Assembly (NCBI GenBank): GCA_946478985.1
Contig: CAMLDZ010000120.1
Location: 1-9,205, forward strand
Direction of reading: 5' to 3'
Length of the DNA stretch: 9,205 nt
Source of the DNA: an uncultured Solimonas sp.
Lineage (GTDB): Bacteria > Pseudomonadota > Gammaproteobacteria > Nevskiales > Nevskiaceae
The translations under genes and the position numbers were made by a program. Shown one piece after another: positions 1 to 7,345 of the stretch (its first letter is position 1; each line of letters begins with the position of its first letter). The notes below the pieces were generated by a model. That model ran no database searches and was not told the origin of the DNA. It saw only the letters and a program-made list of their open reading frames with translations.

Positions 1-1271
1 TCGACCAGGAACAGCTCGGTCTGCGACAGATCGGTCGACACGCAGTCCGCCAGCTTGCCGGGCAGTGCCGGGCCGGAGGTGATCTTCTTGCGCACCACCT
101 GCTTGGCCAGCTTGAGCCGCGCCTGCGCGTTGGCGATCACCAACTGCGCGATCAGCTCGCCCTGATCCGGGTGCTGGTTGAGCCAGAGGCTGAACGAATC
201 ATGGACCACGCCCTGCACGAAAGCCGCGGTCTCGCGCGAGGACAGCCGCTCCTTGGTCTGGCCGGCGAACTGCGGGTCCTGCATCTTGATGCTGAGCACG
301 TAGGCGCAGCCGTTCCAGACATCGTCCGGCGCCAGCTTCAGGCCGCGCGGCAAGAGATTGCGGAACTCGCAGAACTCGCGGATCGCCTCGGTCAGGCCGG
401 TACGCAGGCCGTTGACGTGGGTGCCGCCCTGCGCGGTCGGAATCAGGTTGACGTAGCTCTCGGCCACCGGCTCGGGACGCGGCCCTTCGGTGTTGAGCCA
501 GACCAGCGCCCACTCCGCTTCCTCGCGCGCTGCCTTGAAGTTGCCGATGAAGGGTTCGGCCGGCAGCGTCTCGGCGCCGTTCAGGGCATCCCTGAGATAA
601 TCCGGCAGGCCGTTCTCGTACTGCCAGACGGTCTGCTCGTTGCCGTGCGTGCCGTCGTTGAGGATCACCTTGAGGTTCGGACACAGCACCGCCTTGGCGC
701 GCAGCACCTGCTTGAGGCGCGGCAGCGCAAACTTCGGCGAGTCGAAATACTTCGGATCGGCCCAGAAGCGCACCGTGGTGCCGCGCTTGTTCCTGGCGAC
801 GCTGCCGACCACCTTCAGCGGTTCGGCCACTTCGCCGTTGGCGAATACGATCAGGTGCTCGGCGCCGTCGCGGAACACGCGGACTTCGAGCCGCGTCGAC
901 AGCGCGTTGACCACCGACACGCCGACACCATGCAGGCCGCCGGAGAACTGGTACTGCTTGTTGGAGAACTTGGCGCCGGAATGCAGCTTGGTGAGGATCA
1001 GCTCGACACCGCTGACCTTGTGCACCGGATGGATGTCGACCGGCATGCCGCGGCCGTCGTCGGCAACCTCCAGCGAGCCGTCGTCATAGACGGTGACCGT
1101 GACGCTCTTGCAGTGCCCGGCCAGGGCCTCGTCGACGGCATTGTCGATCACTTCCTGCGCGAGATGGTTCGGCCTCGCAGTGTCCGTATACATGCCCGGC
1201 CGCTTGCGGACCGGGTCAAGACCTTGAAGGACTTCAATCGCTTCGGCGCTGTACGTATTCGAGGATGCCAT
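1..1271 (-). CDS. parE: DNA topoisomerase IV subunit B (ParE), 3' part cut by window edge
   Basis: ATPase subunit of topoisomerase IV, which with ParC decatenates daughter chromosomes and relaxes supercoils in the cytoplasm. The window holds 423 codons of a family usually near 630 residues. The GHKL ATPase domain comes first: catalytic Glu40 and Asn44 in QEVIDNAVDEA, DDGRGMP at 71-77, and the ATP lid GGLHGVGVSVVNA at 111-123. The transducer domain follows, with Lys340 in QTKERLS. The frame leaves the window at TELFLV, immediately before the expected EGDSAGG motif of the TOPRIM domain. The stretch TRPNHL near residue 32 is typical of ParE rather than GyrB, and the alignment to E. coli ParE from memory is nearly gapless. 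The start ATG at 1269-1271 gives MASSNTYSAEAIEVLQG, which fits the family N-terminus; no clear Shine-Dalgarno sequence precedes it. The gene is divergent from xseB. It looks intact as far as visible. Confidence 0.97.
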   Translation of the reverse strand, partial: MASSNTYSAEAIEVLQGLDPVRKRPGMYTDTARPNHLAQEVIDNAVDEALAGHCKSVTVTVYDDGSLEVADDGRGMPVDIHPVHKVSGVELILTKLHSGAKFSNKQYQFSGGLHGVGVSVVNALSTRLEVRVFRDGAEHLIVFANGEVAEPLKVVGSVARNKRGTTVRFWADPKYFDSPKFALPRLKQVLRAKAVLCPNLKVILNDGTHGNEQTVWQYENGLPDYLRDALNGAETLPAEPFIGNFKAAREEAEWALVWLNTEGPRPEPVAESYVNLIPTAQGGTHVNGLRTGLTEAIREFCEFRNLLPRGLKLAPDDVWNGCAYVLSIKMQDPQFAGQTKERLSSRETAAFVQGVVHDSFSLWLNQHPDQGELIAQLVIANAQARLKLAKQVVRKKITSGPALPGKLADCVSTDLSQTELFLV

Positions 1272-1297
1272 CGGGAGGGGTCGGTTGACGACGCGGG

Positions 1298-1326
1298 AAG
1301 GTAGCCGCTGGCCCCCGCCCCCGCAA
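1298..1326 (-). promoter_or_regulatory. Weak candidate parE promoter
   Basis: Read on the minus strand, TTGCGG (1326-1321) and TACCTT (1303-1298) are separated by exactly 17 bases. This resembles sigma70 boxes of GC-rich bacteria. Each hexamer matches consensus at only about three positions, so the optimal spacing is the main support. It would give a leader of roughly 20 bases before the parE ATG. Confidence 0.25.
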
Positions 1327-1367
1327 GCGCCGGCTGCCGCAGCGGCGCCTGTCAGCCTGCGCAGACA

Positions 1368-1385
1368 AGGACTTGCGCAAGTCCT
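1368..1385. repeat. Perfect 18-bp palindrome in the parE/xseB divergent region
   Basis: AGGACTTGC is followed directly by its exact reverse complement GCAAGTCCT, with no spacer. It lies 97 bases upstream of the parE ATG and 58 bases upstream of the xseB ATG. With no loop it is more like a protein-binding dyad than a terminator hairpin, and no T-tract follows on either strand. The rest of the 172-base divergent region holds GC-rich runs and a weak TAAACT at 1412-1417 that could serve as a -10 box for xseB. Confidence 0.6.
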
Positions 1386-1443
1386 GCACTGCGGCGGCCG
1401 TCATGCTTCGGTAAACTCGCCTCCCCAGCTTGACGCCCCGCTC

Positions 1444-1704
1444 ATGCCACGTACCGCCCCACCCATCGCCGCGCAGACGCCCGCCACCGAGGCCGATCCG
1501 GTCGGCCGCTTCGAGGAGGCGATGCAGGAGCTCGAAGGCATCGTCCAGGCGCTGGAGCGCGGCGAGCTGAAGCTGGAGGAATCCCTGCGCCTGTTCGAGC
1601 GCGGCGTGCTGCTGGCGCGCCAGTGTCGCGGCTCGCTGCAGAGCGCCGAACTGAAGGTCCACGAACTGCTGGCGGCGGCCGGCGACGCGGATCGCGCGCC
1701 GTGA
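1444..1704 (+). CDS. xseB: Exodeoxyribonuclease VII small subunit (XseB)
   Basis: Small subunit of exonuclease VII, which with XseA degrades single-stranded DNA from both ends to short oligonucleotides in the cytoplasm. The predicted protein is 86 residues; E. coli XseB is 80. The family core runs from about residue 21 to 70: [20 protein letters not shown], then [19 protein letters not shown], forming the expected pair of amphipathic helices. The frame is open upstream to an ATG at 1285, but that extension (Pro/Ala/Arg-rich) has no family counterpart and lies inside the divergent regulatory region, so the ATG at 1444 was chosen. No strong ribosome binding site is visible. The TGA stop overlaps the GTG start of ispA, so the two are probably translationally coupled. 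XseA is not in the window. Confidence 0.93.
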   Translation: MPRTAPPIAAQTPATEADPVGRFEEAMQELEGIVQALERGELKLEESLRLFERGVLLARQCRGSLQSAELKVHELLAAAGDADRAP

Positions 1705-2615
1705 ACCCCGCCCCGCCAGCGCCGGCCGCCGCCTTCGCCGATCGCGTCGATTCCTATCAGGCCCGGCTGCAACAGCAGTTTGCCCGCCTGCTGCCGGCGG
1801 CGGACCACTACCCGGCGCGCCTGCACGAGGCCATGCGCTACGCCAGCGACGGCGGCAAGCGCCTGCGCCCGCTGCTGGTCTACGCCACCGCCGAGGTGCT
1901 CGGACTGCCGGCGCGGGCCGTCGATGCCGCCGCTGCCGCGGTGGAGCTGATCCACGCCTATTCGCTGGTCCACGACGATCTGCCGGCCATGGACGACGAC
2001 GATCTGCGCCGCGGCCGCCCGACCGTGCACAAGGCCTACGACGAAGCCACCGCGATCCTGGTCGGCGACGGCCTGCAGGCGCTCGCCTTCCATGCGCTGG
2101 CGGCTGATCGCGACTCCGGCCTGAGCGCGGAGCAGCGCTTGCGGATGGTCGAGATCCTCGCCGAGGCGGCCGGCTCGCGCGGCATGGTCGGCGGCCAGGC
2201 CGTCGATCTCGCCTCGGAAGGCCAGCGGCTGACGCTGGCGGAGCTGGAGGCACTGCATATCCACAAGACCGGCGCGATGATCCGCGCCTGCGTACTGCTG
2301 GCCTGCGCCGCGCAGGCCGGGCTCGGCGGCGCCGAGGCCGAGGCGCTGGATCACTACGGCAAGTGCATCGGCCTGGCCTTCCAGATCCAGGACGACGTGC
2401 TGGATATCGAAAGCAGCTCGCTGGCGCTGGGCAAGACCGCTGGCAAGGACGAGGCGCAGTTCAAGTCCACCTACCCGGCGGTGCTGGGCCTGCCGGCCGC
2501 CAAGCAGCGCGCCGCCGAGCTGTTCGCCGGCGCCGACGCCGCGCTGGCGCCGTTTGCCGACCGCGCCGCGCCGCTGCGCTGGCTCGCCCGCCATATCGAG
2601 GGGCGCCGGCATTGA
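1701..2615 (+). CDS. ispA: Farnesyl diphosphate synthase (IspA), (2E,6E)-FPP synthase
   Basis: Trans-prenyltransferase that adds two isopentenyl diphosphate units, via geranyl diphosphate, to make C15 farnesyl diphosphate for ubiquinone, undecaprenyl phosphate and other isoprenoids. The 304-residue protein (E. coli 299) shows GGKRLRP (51-57), the first Asp-rich motif [10 protein letters not shown] (92-101) followed by RRGRP, GGQAVDL (164-170), KT (189-190) and the second Asp-rich motif DDVLD (231-235). The residues before the first motif (AYSLVHDD) match E. coli IspA, which supports a C15 product. The start is GTG at 1701, overlapping the xseB stop in the four bases GTGA. The frame is open further upstream to 1623, but that would run deep into xseB. 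A longer product (C20) cannot be fully excluded from sequence alone. Confidence 0.95.
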   Translation: MNPAPPAPAAAFADRVDSYQARLQQQFARLLPAADHYPARLHEAMRYASDGGKRLRPLLVYATAEVLGLPARAVDAAAAAVELIHAYSLVHDDLPAMDDDDLRRGRPTVHKAYDEATAILVGDGLQALAFHALAADRDSGLSAEQRLRMVEILAEAAGSRGMVGGQAVDLASEGQRLTLAELEALHIHKTGAMIRACVLLACAAQAGLGGAEAEALDHYGKCIGLAFQIQDDVLDIESSSLALGKTAGKDEAQFKSTYPAVLGLPAAKQRAAELFAGADAALAPFADRAAPLRWLARHIEGRRH

Positions 2616-2727
2616 GCAGGCTCCAGCATTGATCGCGGCCGATTGCAAGCTGTTCGCCCGCCCCGCGCTTCACCGATAATCGCCCGTTCCACTGGCCCCA
2701 GCCTCAAAGCCCCGGACCACCTTATTC
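2616..2727 (+). promoter_or_regulatory. ispA-dxs spacer with candidate dxs -10 box
   Basis: This 112-base gap is longer than expected for pure co-transcription. It contains GATAAT at 2675-2680, a five-of-six match to the sigma70 -10 box, which would place a start near 2687 and leave a leader of about 40 bases. No good -35 lies at 16-18 bases upstream; TTGCAA at 2643-2648 is too far away (26 bases). No clear Shine-Dalgarno sequence precedes the dxs ATG and no terminator hairpin was seen. dxs may therefore be transcribed both from upstream and from here. Confidence 0.35.
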
Positions 2728-4602
2728 ATGACCGATATCCCCGGCTACGCCCTGCTCGGACGCATCCAGACCCCGGACGACCTGCGTCGGCTGCCGGCCG
2801 AGGATCTCGTGGCGCTGGCCATCGAGGTGCGGCGCTATCTGATCGAGACGCTAGGCCGCGTCGGCGGCCACTTCGCCGCCAACCTCGGCACCGTCGAGCT
2901 GTCGATGGCGCTGCACCGCTGTTTCGACACCCCGCATGACCGCCTGGTCTGGGACGTCGGCCATCAGGCCTACCCGCACAAGATGCTGACCGGCCGCCGC
3001 GCGCGGCTCGACACCATCCGCCGCCTCGGCGGCCTGGCGCCGTTCTGCCTGCGCACCGAGAGCGAGTACGACACTTTCGGCGTCGGCCATTCGTCGACCT
3101 CGATCTCCGCCGCTGCCGGCATGGCTGCCGCCGCGCGCGTCAAGAACGAGCAGCGCCGCGTGGTCGCGGTGATCGGCGACGGCGGCATGACCGCCGGCAT
3201 GGCCTACGAGGCGCTCAACCATGCCGGCCATCTCGGCCTGAACATGCTGGTCGTCTACAACGACAACGACATGTCGATTTCCGAGAACGTCGGCGCGCTG
3301 CGCGACCATTCGGCGCGCGTGGTGCAGAAACTGGGCCTGGATGCACCGCACCAGCTGCGCGCACCGCAGAGCGGCGCCCATCTCGATGCGCCGGGTGCGA
3401 TCTTCCAGACCCTGGGCTTCCATTACGAAGGTCCGGTCGACGGCCATGACCTGCCGGCGCTGATGGACGCGCTGGACCGCCTCAAGGACCGCCCGGGCCC
3501 GACGCTGCTGCACGTGATCACCGTCAAGGGCAAAGGCTTCGAACCGGCCGAGGCGGACCCGATCAAGTACCACGGCATCACCCAGTTCGATCCGGTGACC
3601 GGCGCCTTCCCGCCCAAGCAGGCGGCGACCGCGCCGAGCTACACGCAGGTGTTCGGCGACTGGCTGTGCCAGGCCGCCGCGCGCGATCCGCTGGTGGTCG
3701 GCATCACCCCGGCGATGCGCGAAGGCTCCGGCATGGTGGAGTTTTCCAAGCGCTTCCCGGAGCGCTACTTCGATGTCGGCATCGCCGAACAGCACGCGGT
3801 GACCTTGGCCGCCGGCCTGGCCTGCGAAGGCCTCAAGCCGGTCTGCGCGATCTACTCGACCTTCCTGCAGCGCGGCTACGACCAGCTGATCCACGACGTC
3901 GCCATCCAGAACCTGCCGGTGGTGTTCGCGCTCGACCGCGGCGGCCTGGTCGGTGCCGACGGCGCCACCCACCACGGCGCCTACGATCTATCGTTCCTGC
4001 GTTGCATCCCCAACATGGTGGTGATGGCGCCGTCCAACGAGAACGAATGCCGGCGCATGCTGGCCACCGGCCTCGCGCTCAAGCAGCCGAGCGCCGTACG
4101 CTACCCGCGCGGCAACGGCCTGGGCCTGACACTCGACGCCGACCCCAAGCCGCTGGCCGTCGGCCGCGGCCGCATCGTCCGCGAGGCGCACGGCCGCCGC
4201 CGGCCGCGCGTCGCCATCCTGGCCTTCGGCGCCATGGTGCAGCCGGCGCTGGAGGCGGCAGAAATGCTCGACGCCGTGGTCGCCGACATGCGCTTCGTCA
4301 AGCCGCTGGATACCGAACTGATCCTCGAACTGGCCAACGAGAACGACCTGCTGGTCACGCTGGAAGACAACGCCCGCATGGGCGGTGCCGGCTCCGGCGT
4401 CAACGAGGTGCTGGTCGCGCAGCATCACACCGTGCCGGTGCTCAACCTCGGCCTGCCGGACGAGTTCGTCGAGCATGGCACGCGCGAGGAACTGCTGGCG
4501 CAATGCGGCCTCGATGTCGCCGGCATCCAGCGCGCGATCCAGAAGCGGCTGCGCTCGCGCGATCTCGACGAAGCGGTCCCGCAGCGCAAGGGCACGCACT
4601 GA
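2728..4602 (+). CDS. dxs: 1-deoxy-D-xylulose-5-phosphate synthase (Dxs)
   Basis: Thiamine-diphosphate enzyme that condenses pyruvate with glyceraldehyde 3-phosphate to DXP, the first and flux-controlling step of the MEP pathway; DXP also feeds thiamine and pyridoxal synthesis. It is 624 residues (E. coli 620). Visible elements: GHFAANLG (47-54) with the conserved His48, [15 protein letters not shown] (76-90), the ThDP motif GDGG starting at 150 and ending at Asn180 in [16 protein letters not shown] (235-241), catalytic Glu354 in [11 protein letters not shown], and [18 protein letters not shown] (403-420). The transketolase C-terminal domain follows from about 490. The loop between NVGAL and GPVDGHD is about 16 residues shorter than in E. 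coli. The gene is the last in the xseB-ispA-dxs set and converges on the lipase gene. ATG at 2728 fits the family N-terminus. Confidence 0.96.
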   Translation: MTDIPGYALLGRIQTPDDLRRLPAEDLVALAIEVRRYLIETLGRVGGHFAANLGTVELSMALHRCFDTPHDRLVWDVGHQAYPHKMLTGRRARLDTIRRLGGLAPFCLRTESEYDTFGVGHSSTSISAAAGMAAAARVKNEQRRVVAVIGDGGMTAGMAYEALNHAGHLGLNMLVVYNDNDMSISENVGALRDHSARVVQKLGLDAPHQLRAPQSGAHLDAPGAIFQTLGFHYEGPVDGHDLPALMDALDRLKDRPGPTLLHVITVKGKGFEPAEADPIKYHGITQFDPVTGAFPPKQAATAPSYTQVFGDWLCQAAARDPLVVGITPAMREGSGMVEFSKRFPERYFDVGIAEQHAVTLAAGLACEGLKPVCAIYSTFLQRGYDQLIHDVAIQNLPVVFALDRGGLVGADGATHHGAYDLSFLRCIPNMVVMAPSNENECRRMLATGLALKQPSAVRYPRGNGLGLTLDADPKPLAVGRGRIVREAHGRRRPRVAILAFGAMVQPALEAAEMLDAVVADMRFVKPLDTELILELANENDLLVTLEDNARMGGAGSGVNEVLVAQHHTVPVLNLGLPDEFVEHGTREELLAQCGLDVAGIQRAIQKRLRSRDLDEAVPQRKGTH

Positions 4603-4606
4603 GCGA

Positions 4607-4634
4607 GGGCACGCCCGGCGCGTCGGGCGTGCCT
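4607..4634. terminator. GC-rich hairpin between convergent dxs and lipase genes
   Basis: GGCACGCCCG (4608-4617) pairs perfectly with CGGGCGTGCC (4624-4633) around a six-base loop, and an extra G-U pair is possible at 4607/4634 in the plus-strand transcript. The stem begins five bases after the dxs stop and its far arm touches the lipase stop codon (4633-4635). Position and symmetry suggest a shared bidirectional terminator. There is no T-tract on either side, so it may act with Rho or simply as an mRNA 3'-end barrier. Confidence 0.55.
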
Positions 4635-5832
4635 AGAAATTGCCGCAGTCGTTCACCGGTTCGAGTCCGTCGAAGCGGTCCGCCAGCCAGGCGACTGCCG
4701 CCGTGCCGCCCGGAATCAGCGCGCCGATGTGCGTCGGTACCGGATTGACGCGGAACTCGACGCGCGCGCCCTGCTCGCACCAGCGCGCCGCCGCATCGCG
4801 GGTGCTGGCGAACGGCACCACGTCGTCGGCAATGCTCTGGATCACCAGCGCCGGCGCGGTCGGCGCGGCCTGACCGATCCTCAGCGCCGCGAACGCCGGC
4901 TTCCAGATGTCATCACGCAGGTGATCGCCGAGCGTGCGGCCGTCGACCGTCAGATGGCGCGACTGCGTAAGCACGTGCGGCACCACCACCAGCGGGATGC
5001 ACTGCTTGGCCGTCTGTTCGATGTATCGCTGCCCGGCCTCGTTGAACGCTGCACGCAGGCCGTTCTGCGGATAGACGTTGTCGAGCGCGATGATGGCGTT
5101 GCCCATCAGGCCGGCGTAGAGCGTGCCGTCCACCGTGTCCAGCGCGCCGATCAGATCGGATGGAATCGCACCGGCATAGCCGCCGACCAGATCCAGCTCC
5201 GGCGCGTAGCGCGGCGCCAGTTCCAGCGCCGCCGCCGAGCCGAGCCCGCCCTGCGAGTAGCCGAAAGTGGCAACCGGCCCATCCGCCGGCAGCCCCGCTT
5301 CCGGCAGGCGCTGCGCGGCGCGGATCGAATCCAGCACCGCATGCGCCTGATCGAGCCGGTTGATGTAGCTGACCTTCTCGTCGGTGCCCAGGCCGAGATA
5401 GTCGGTGACGACCACGGCATAACCGCGCAGCAGCAATAGCTCCACCAGCGCCGCTTCGTAGTCGATGCCCAGGCGCATCAGCTCGGAGGGCGCGCAGTTA
5501 TCCGACACGCCGTGGGTGCCGGTGGCGTAGGCGACGATGGGGCGTTCGCCGGGCCCGCGCCAGACGCTGCGCGGCACCGTCAGCGTGCCGACCACCGGCA
5601 CCTTGCGGCCATCGCGATCGCGCGAGACGTACAGCATCTTGTAGGACTGCCCGGACAGCGGCACGCCAGTGACCGCGAACAGCTGGATGGGCTCGCTGTG
5701 CAGGATCGCGCCGGGCGTGTCGGCGGTGGTGGCGTCGCCGCCATCGGCGCCGCAGGCCGCCAGCATCGCAAACGCCAAGCCGCACAGGGCCACCCGCCAC
5801 GCACCGCCCGCCGCGCGCTTCGCTGGCTTCAT
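4633..5832 (-). CDS. Secretory-lipase-like alpha/beta hydrolase, predicted lipoprotein
   Basis: Predicted esterase or lipase of the alpha/beta hydrolase fold, 399 residues. The N-terminus has a positive start (MKPAKR), a hydrophobic segment (about 13-26) and the lipobox LAAC with Cys27 as likely lipidated residue. Gly at +2 gives no inner-membrane retention signal, so an outer-membrane location is likely. The nucleophile elbow is GYSQGG with Ser193; plausible partners are Asp336 or Asp337 in SIADDVVPF and His368 in PTHIG. A TGTHG stretch at 104-108 may lie near the oxyanion hole. Architecture and motifs resemble the secretory lipase (LIP, PF03583) group known from fungi and actinobacteria; substrate is unknown. 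Four cysteines after the lipobox (113, 278, 352, 396) could form disulfides. A good AGGAG ribosome site (5840-5844) lies seven bases before the ATG. It follows cysG by 84 bases on the same strand, so it may have its own promoter or be read through. Confidence 0.85.
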   Translation of the reverse strand: MKPAKRAAGGAWRVALCGLAFAMLAACGADGGDATTADTPGAILHSEPIQLFAVTGVPLSGQSYKMLYVSRDRDGRKVPVVGTLTVPRSVWRGPGERPIVAYATGTHGVSDNCAPSELMRLGIDYEAALVELLLLRGYAVVVTDYLGLGTDEKVSYINRLDQAHAVLDSIRAAQRLPEAGLPADGPVATFGYSQGGLGSAAALELAPRYAPELDLVGGYAGAIPSDLIGALDTVDGTLYAGLMGNAIIALDNVYPQNGLRAAFNEAGQRYIEQTAKQCIPLVVVPHVLTQSRHLTVDGRTLGDHLRDDIWKPAFAALRIGQAAPTAPALVIQSIADDVVPFASTRDAAARWCEQGARVEFRVNPVPTHIGALIPGGTAAVAWLADRFDGLEPVNDCGNF

Positions 5833-5916
5833 GACGCCTCTCCTCGCGACTGCTTTTCTAGTTTTCTTTTTACGCCCCGCCGCAGCGTTGCCGCGGTCGG
5901 GGTGCTGCCGGATCCC
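5833..5916 (-). promoter_or_regulatory. cysG-lipase spacer with A-rich tract and AGGAG ribosome site
   Basis: On the minus strand this 84-base gap holds a GC-rich imperfect hairpin (5875-5902), then an A-rich tract (about 5851-5872), then the AGGAG ribosome binding site of the lipase gene. The A-rich tract stands out in this GC-rich region and could be an upstream promoter element or an unstructured leader that eases ribosome loading. I could not find convincing -35 and -10 boxes. Confidence 0.3.
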
Positions 5917-7314
5917 TCAGCGCCGCGCGCCGAACCACGCCAGCCGCTCGCGCAGCTTCACCACCTCGCCGACCATCAGCAGGCTCGGCCCCTTGACGCC
6001 GGCCGCCTCGATGCGCGCCGGCAGATCGCCCAGCGTGCCGGTGACCACACGCTGCCGCTGCGAGGTGCCTTCCTCGACGATCGCCGCCGGCCAGTCCGCC
6101 GGCAGGCCATGCGCGATCAGTTCGGCGCAGATCTTCGGCAGCGTCTGCAGGCCCATGTAGAAGACCACCGTCTGGCCGCGCCGCGCCAGCTGATCCCAGT
6201 GCAGGCTCAGCTCGCCGTCCTTGCGCGCGTGGCCGGTGACGAAGATGCAGGCCTGCGCGTAGTCGCGATGCGTCAGCGGGATGCCGGCATAGGCGGCGCA
6301 GCCGGCCGCCGCGGTGACGCCCGGCACCACCTGGAAGGCGATGCCGTGCTCCATGAGCTTTTCCAGCTCCTCGCCGCCGCGGCCGAAGATGAACGGATCG
6401 CCGCCCTTGAGCCGCAGCACGCGCCTGCCGGCCTGCGCCTGACGCACCAGCTCGGCATTGATCTCGTCCTGCGGCACCGTGTGCTGGTTGCGCGCCTTGC
6501 CGACGAACAGGCGCTCGGCATCGCGACGCACCAGTTCCATGACCCCCGGCGACACCAGGCGGTCGTAGAGCACGACATCGCATTGCTGCATCAGGCGCAG
6601 CGCGCGGAAGGTCAGAAGATCCGGATCGCCCGGACCGGCGCCGACCAGATAGACCTCGCCGCGCGGCGCCTCGCCGGCGATCGCCGCGTCCAGCGCCCGC
6701 GTGCCGGCCGCGCTGTCGCCGCCGAGCACCGCCTCGGCGCCGGGGCCATCGAGAAACTGCTCCCAAATCTGGCGGCGTTGCGGCGCCGGCAGCTCCTTCA
6801 CGCGCGGCCGCGCCGCGTGCATGAAGCCGGCCAGACGGCCGAGCGCGGACGGCAGCAAGGGTTCGATGCGCTCGCGGATGCGCCGCGCCAGCAAGGGCGC
6901 CGCGCCGCCGGACGACACCGCCAGCAACAGCGGGCTGCGGTCGACGATGCTCGGCACGATGAAACGGCTGCGTTCGACATCGTCGACGACATTGACCGGC
7001 ACATTGGCGGCCTCGGCGGCCTCGGCCACCTGGGCGTTGAGCGCGGCATCGTCGGTCGCGGCGATCACCAGCCGCTGGCGCTGCACCTGCCCGGCGTCGA
7101 AGACCAGGCCCAGATGTTGCGCCCTGCCGTCGGCGACCAGCGCGGCGACCTCGGCGTTGAGTTCGGTGGCGACGATGCCGACGCGCGCCTGCGCGCGCAG
7201 CAGCAGGCGCAGCTTGCGCGCCGCCACCTCGCCGCCGCCGACCAGCAGCACCGGCTCCTGGCGCAGCCGCAGGAAAACAGGAAAGTACGGCCAGTCGGTC
7301 GTGGGGTTGCTCAT
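5917..7314 (-). CDS. cysG: Siroheme synthase (CysG), three activities in one protein
   Basis: Converts uroporphyrinogen III to siroheme, the cofactor of assimilatory sulfite and nitrite reductases. The C-terminal half methylates with S-adenosylmethionine to precorrin-2; the N-terminal half oxidises it with NAD and inserts iron. The protein has 465 residues (E. coli 457). N-terminal domain: NAD-binding [10 protein letters not shown] (25-34), VVDD (109-112) with the Asp matching E. coli Asp104, and AVSSGG with Ser134 matching the phosphorylated Ser128. Methyltransferase domain from about 222: [12 protein letters not shown] (224-235), YDRLVS with Asp251, VGK with Lys273, [15 protein letters not shown] (302-316), PLTHRDYAQ (346-354) and FYMGLQ with Met387. 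Every catalytic position I could place is conserved. The ATG at 7314 lies 31 bases after the TSUP transporter stop, so the two are probably one operon. Its siroheme product fits the neighbouring cysB. Confidence 0.96.
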   Translation of the reverse strand: MSNPTTDWPYFPVFLRLRQEPVLLVGGGEVAARKLRLLLRAQARVGIVATELNAEVAALVADGRAQHLGLVFDAGQVQRQRLVIAATDDAALNAQVAEAAEAANVPVNVVDDVERSRFIVPSIVDRSPLLLAVSSGGAAPLLARRIRERIEPLLPSALGRLAGFMHAARPRVKELPAPQRRQIWEQFLDGPGAEAVLGGDSAAGTRALDAAIAGEAPRGEVYLVGAGPGDPDLLTFRALRLMQQCDVVLYDRLVSPGVMELVRRDAERLFVGKARNQHTVPQDEINAELVRQAQAGRRVLRLKGGDPFIFGRGGEELEKLMEHGIAFQVVPGVTAAAGCAAYAGIPLTHRDYAQACIFVTGHARKDGELSLHWDQLARRGQTVVFYMGLQTLPKICAELIAHGLPADWPAAIVEEGTSQRQRVVTGTLGDLPARIEAAGVKGPSLLMVGEVVKLRERLAWFGARR

Positions 7315-7345
7315 GACGATCCAGCTTAGCGCTTGGCTCTGCGGC

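Noticed and set aside
171..1304. 377-codon plus-strand frame across parE.
   Set aside because: It is antisense to a clearly conserved ParE reading frame and has low-complexity composition with no family features.
1285..1443. Possible 53-residue N-terminal extension of XseB starting at the ATG at 1285.
   Set aside because: The extension is Pro/Ala/Arg-rich, has no counterpart in the family and would cover the palindrome and the divergent promoter region.
1401..3975. Long minus-strand frames at 1401-2648 and 2851-3975 opposite xseB, ispA and dxs.
   Set aside because: They are compositional shadows of conserved plus-strand genes; no ribosome site or motif supports them.
5875..5902. Imperfect GC-rich hairpin after cysG (nine-base arms with one bulged base) considered as a terminator.
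   Set aside because: On the minus strand the stem is followed by an A-rich, not T-rich, tract, so it does not fit an intrinsic terminator for cysG.
5512..7329. Very long plus-strand open frame (605 codons) opposite the lipase and cysG genes, and a similar one at 6701-8176.
   Set aside because: Translations are Arg/Ala/Gln/His-rich with no recognisable motif, and they run antisense to well-conserved genes. High GC at third codon positions removes stops in the opposite strand, so these are shadows.
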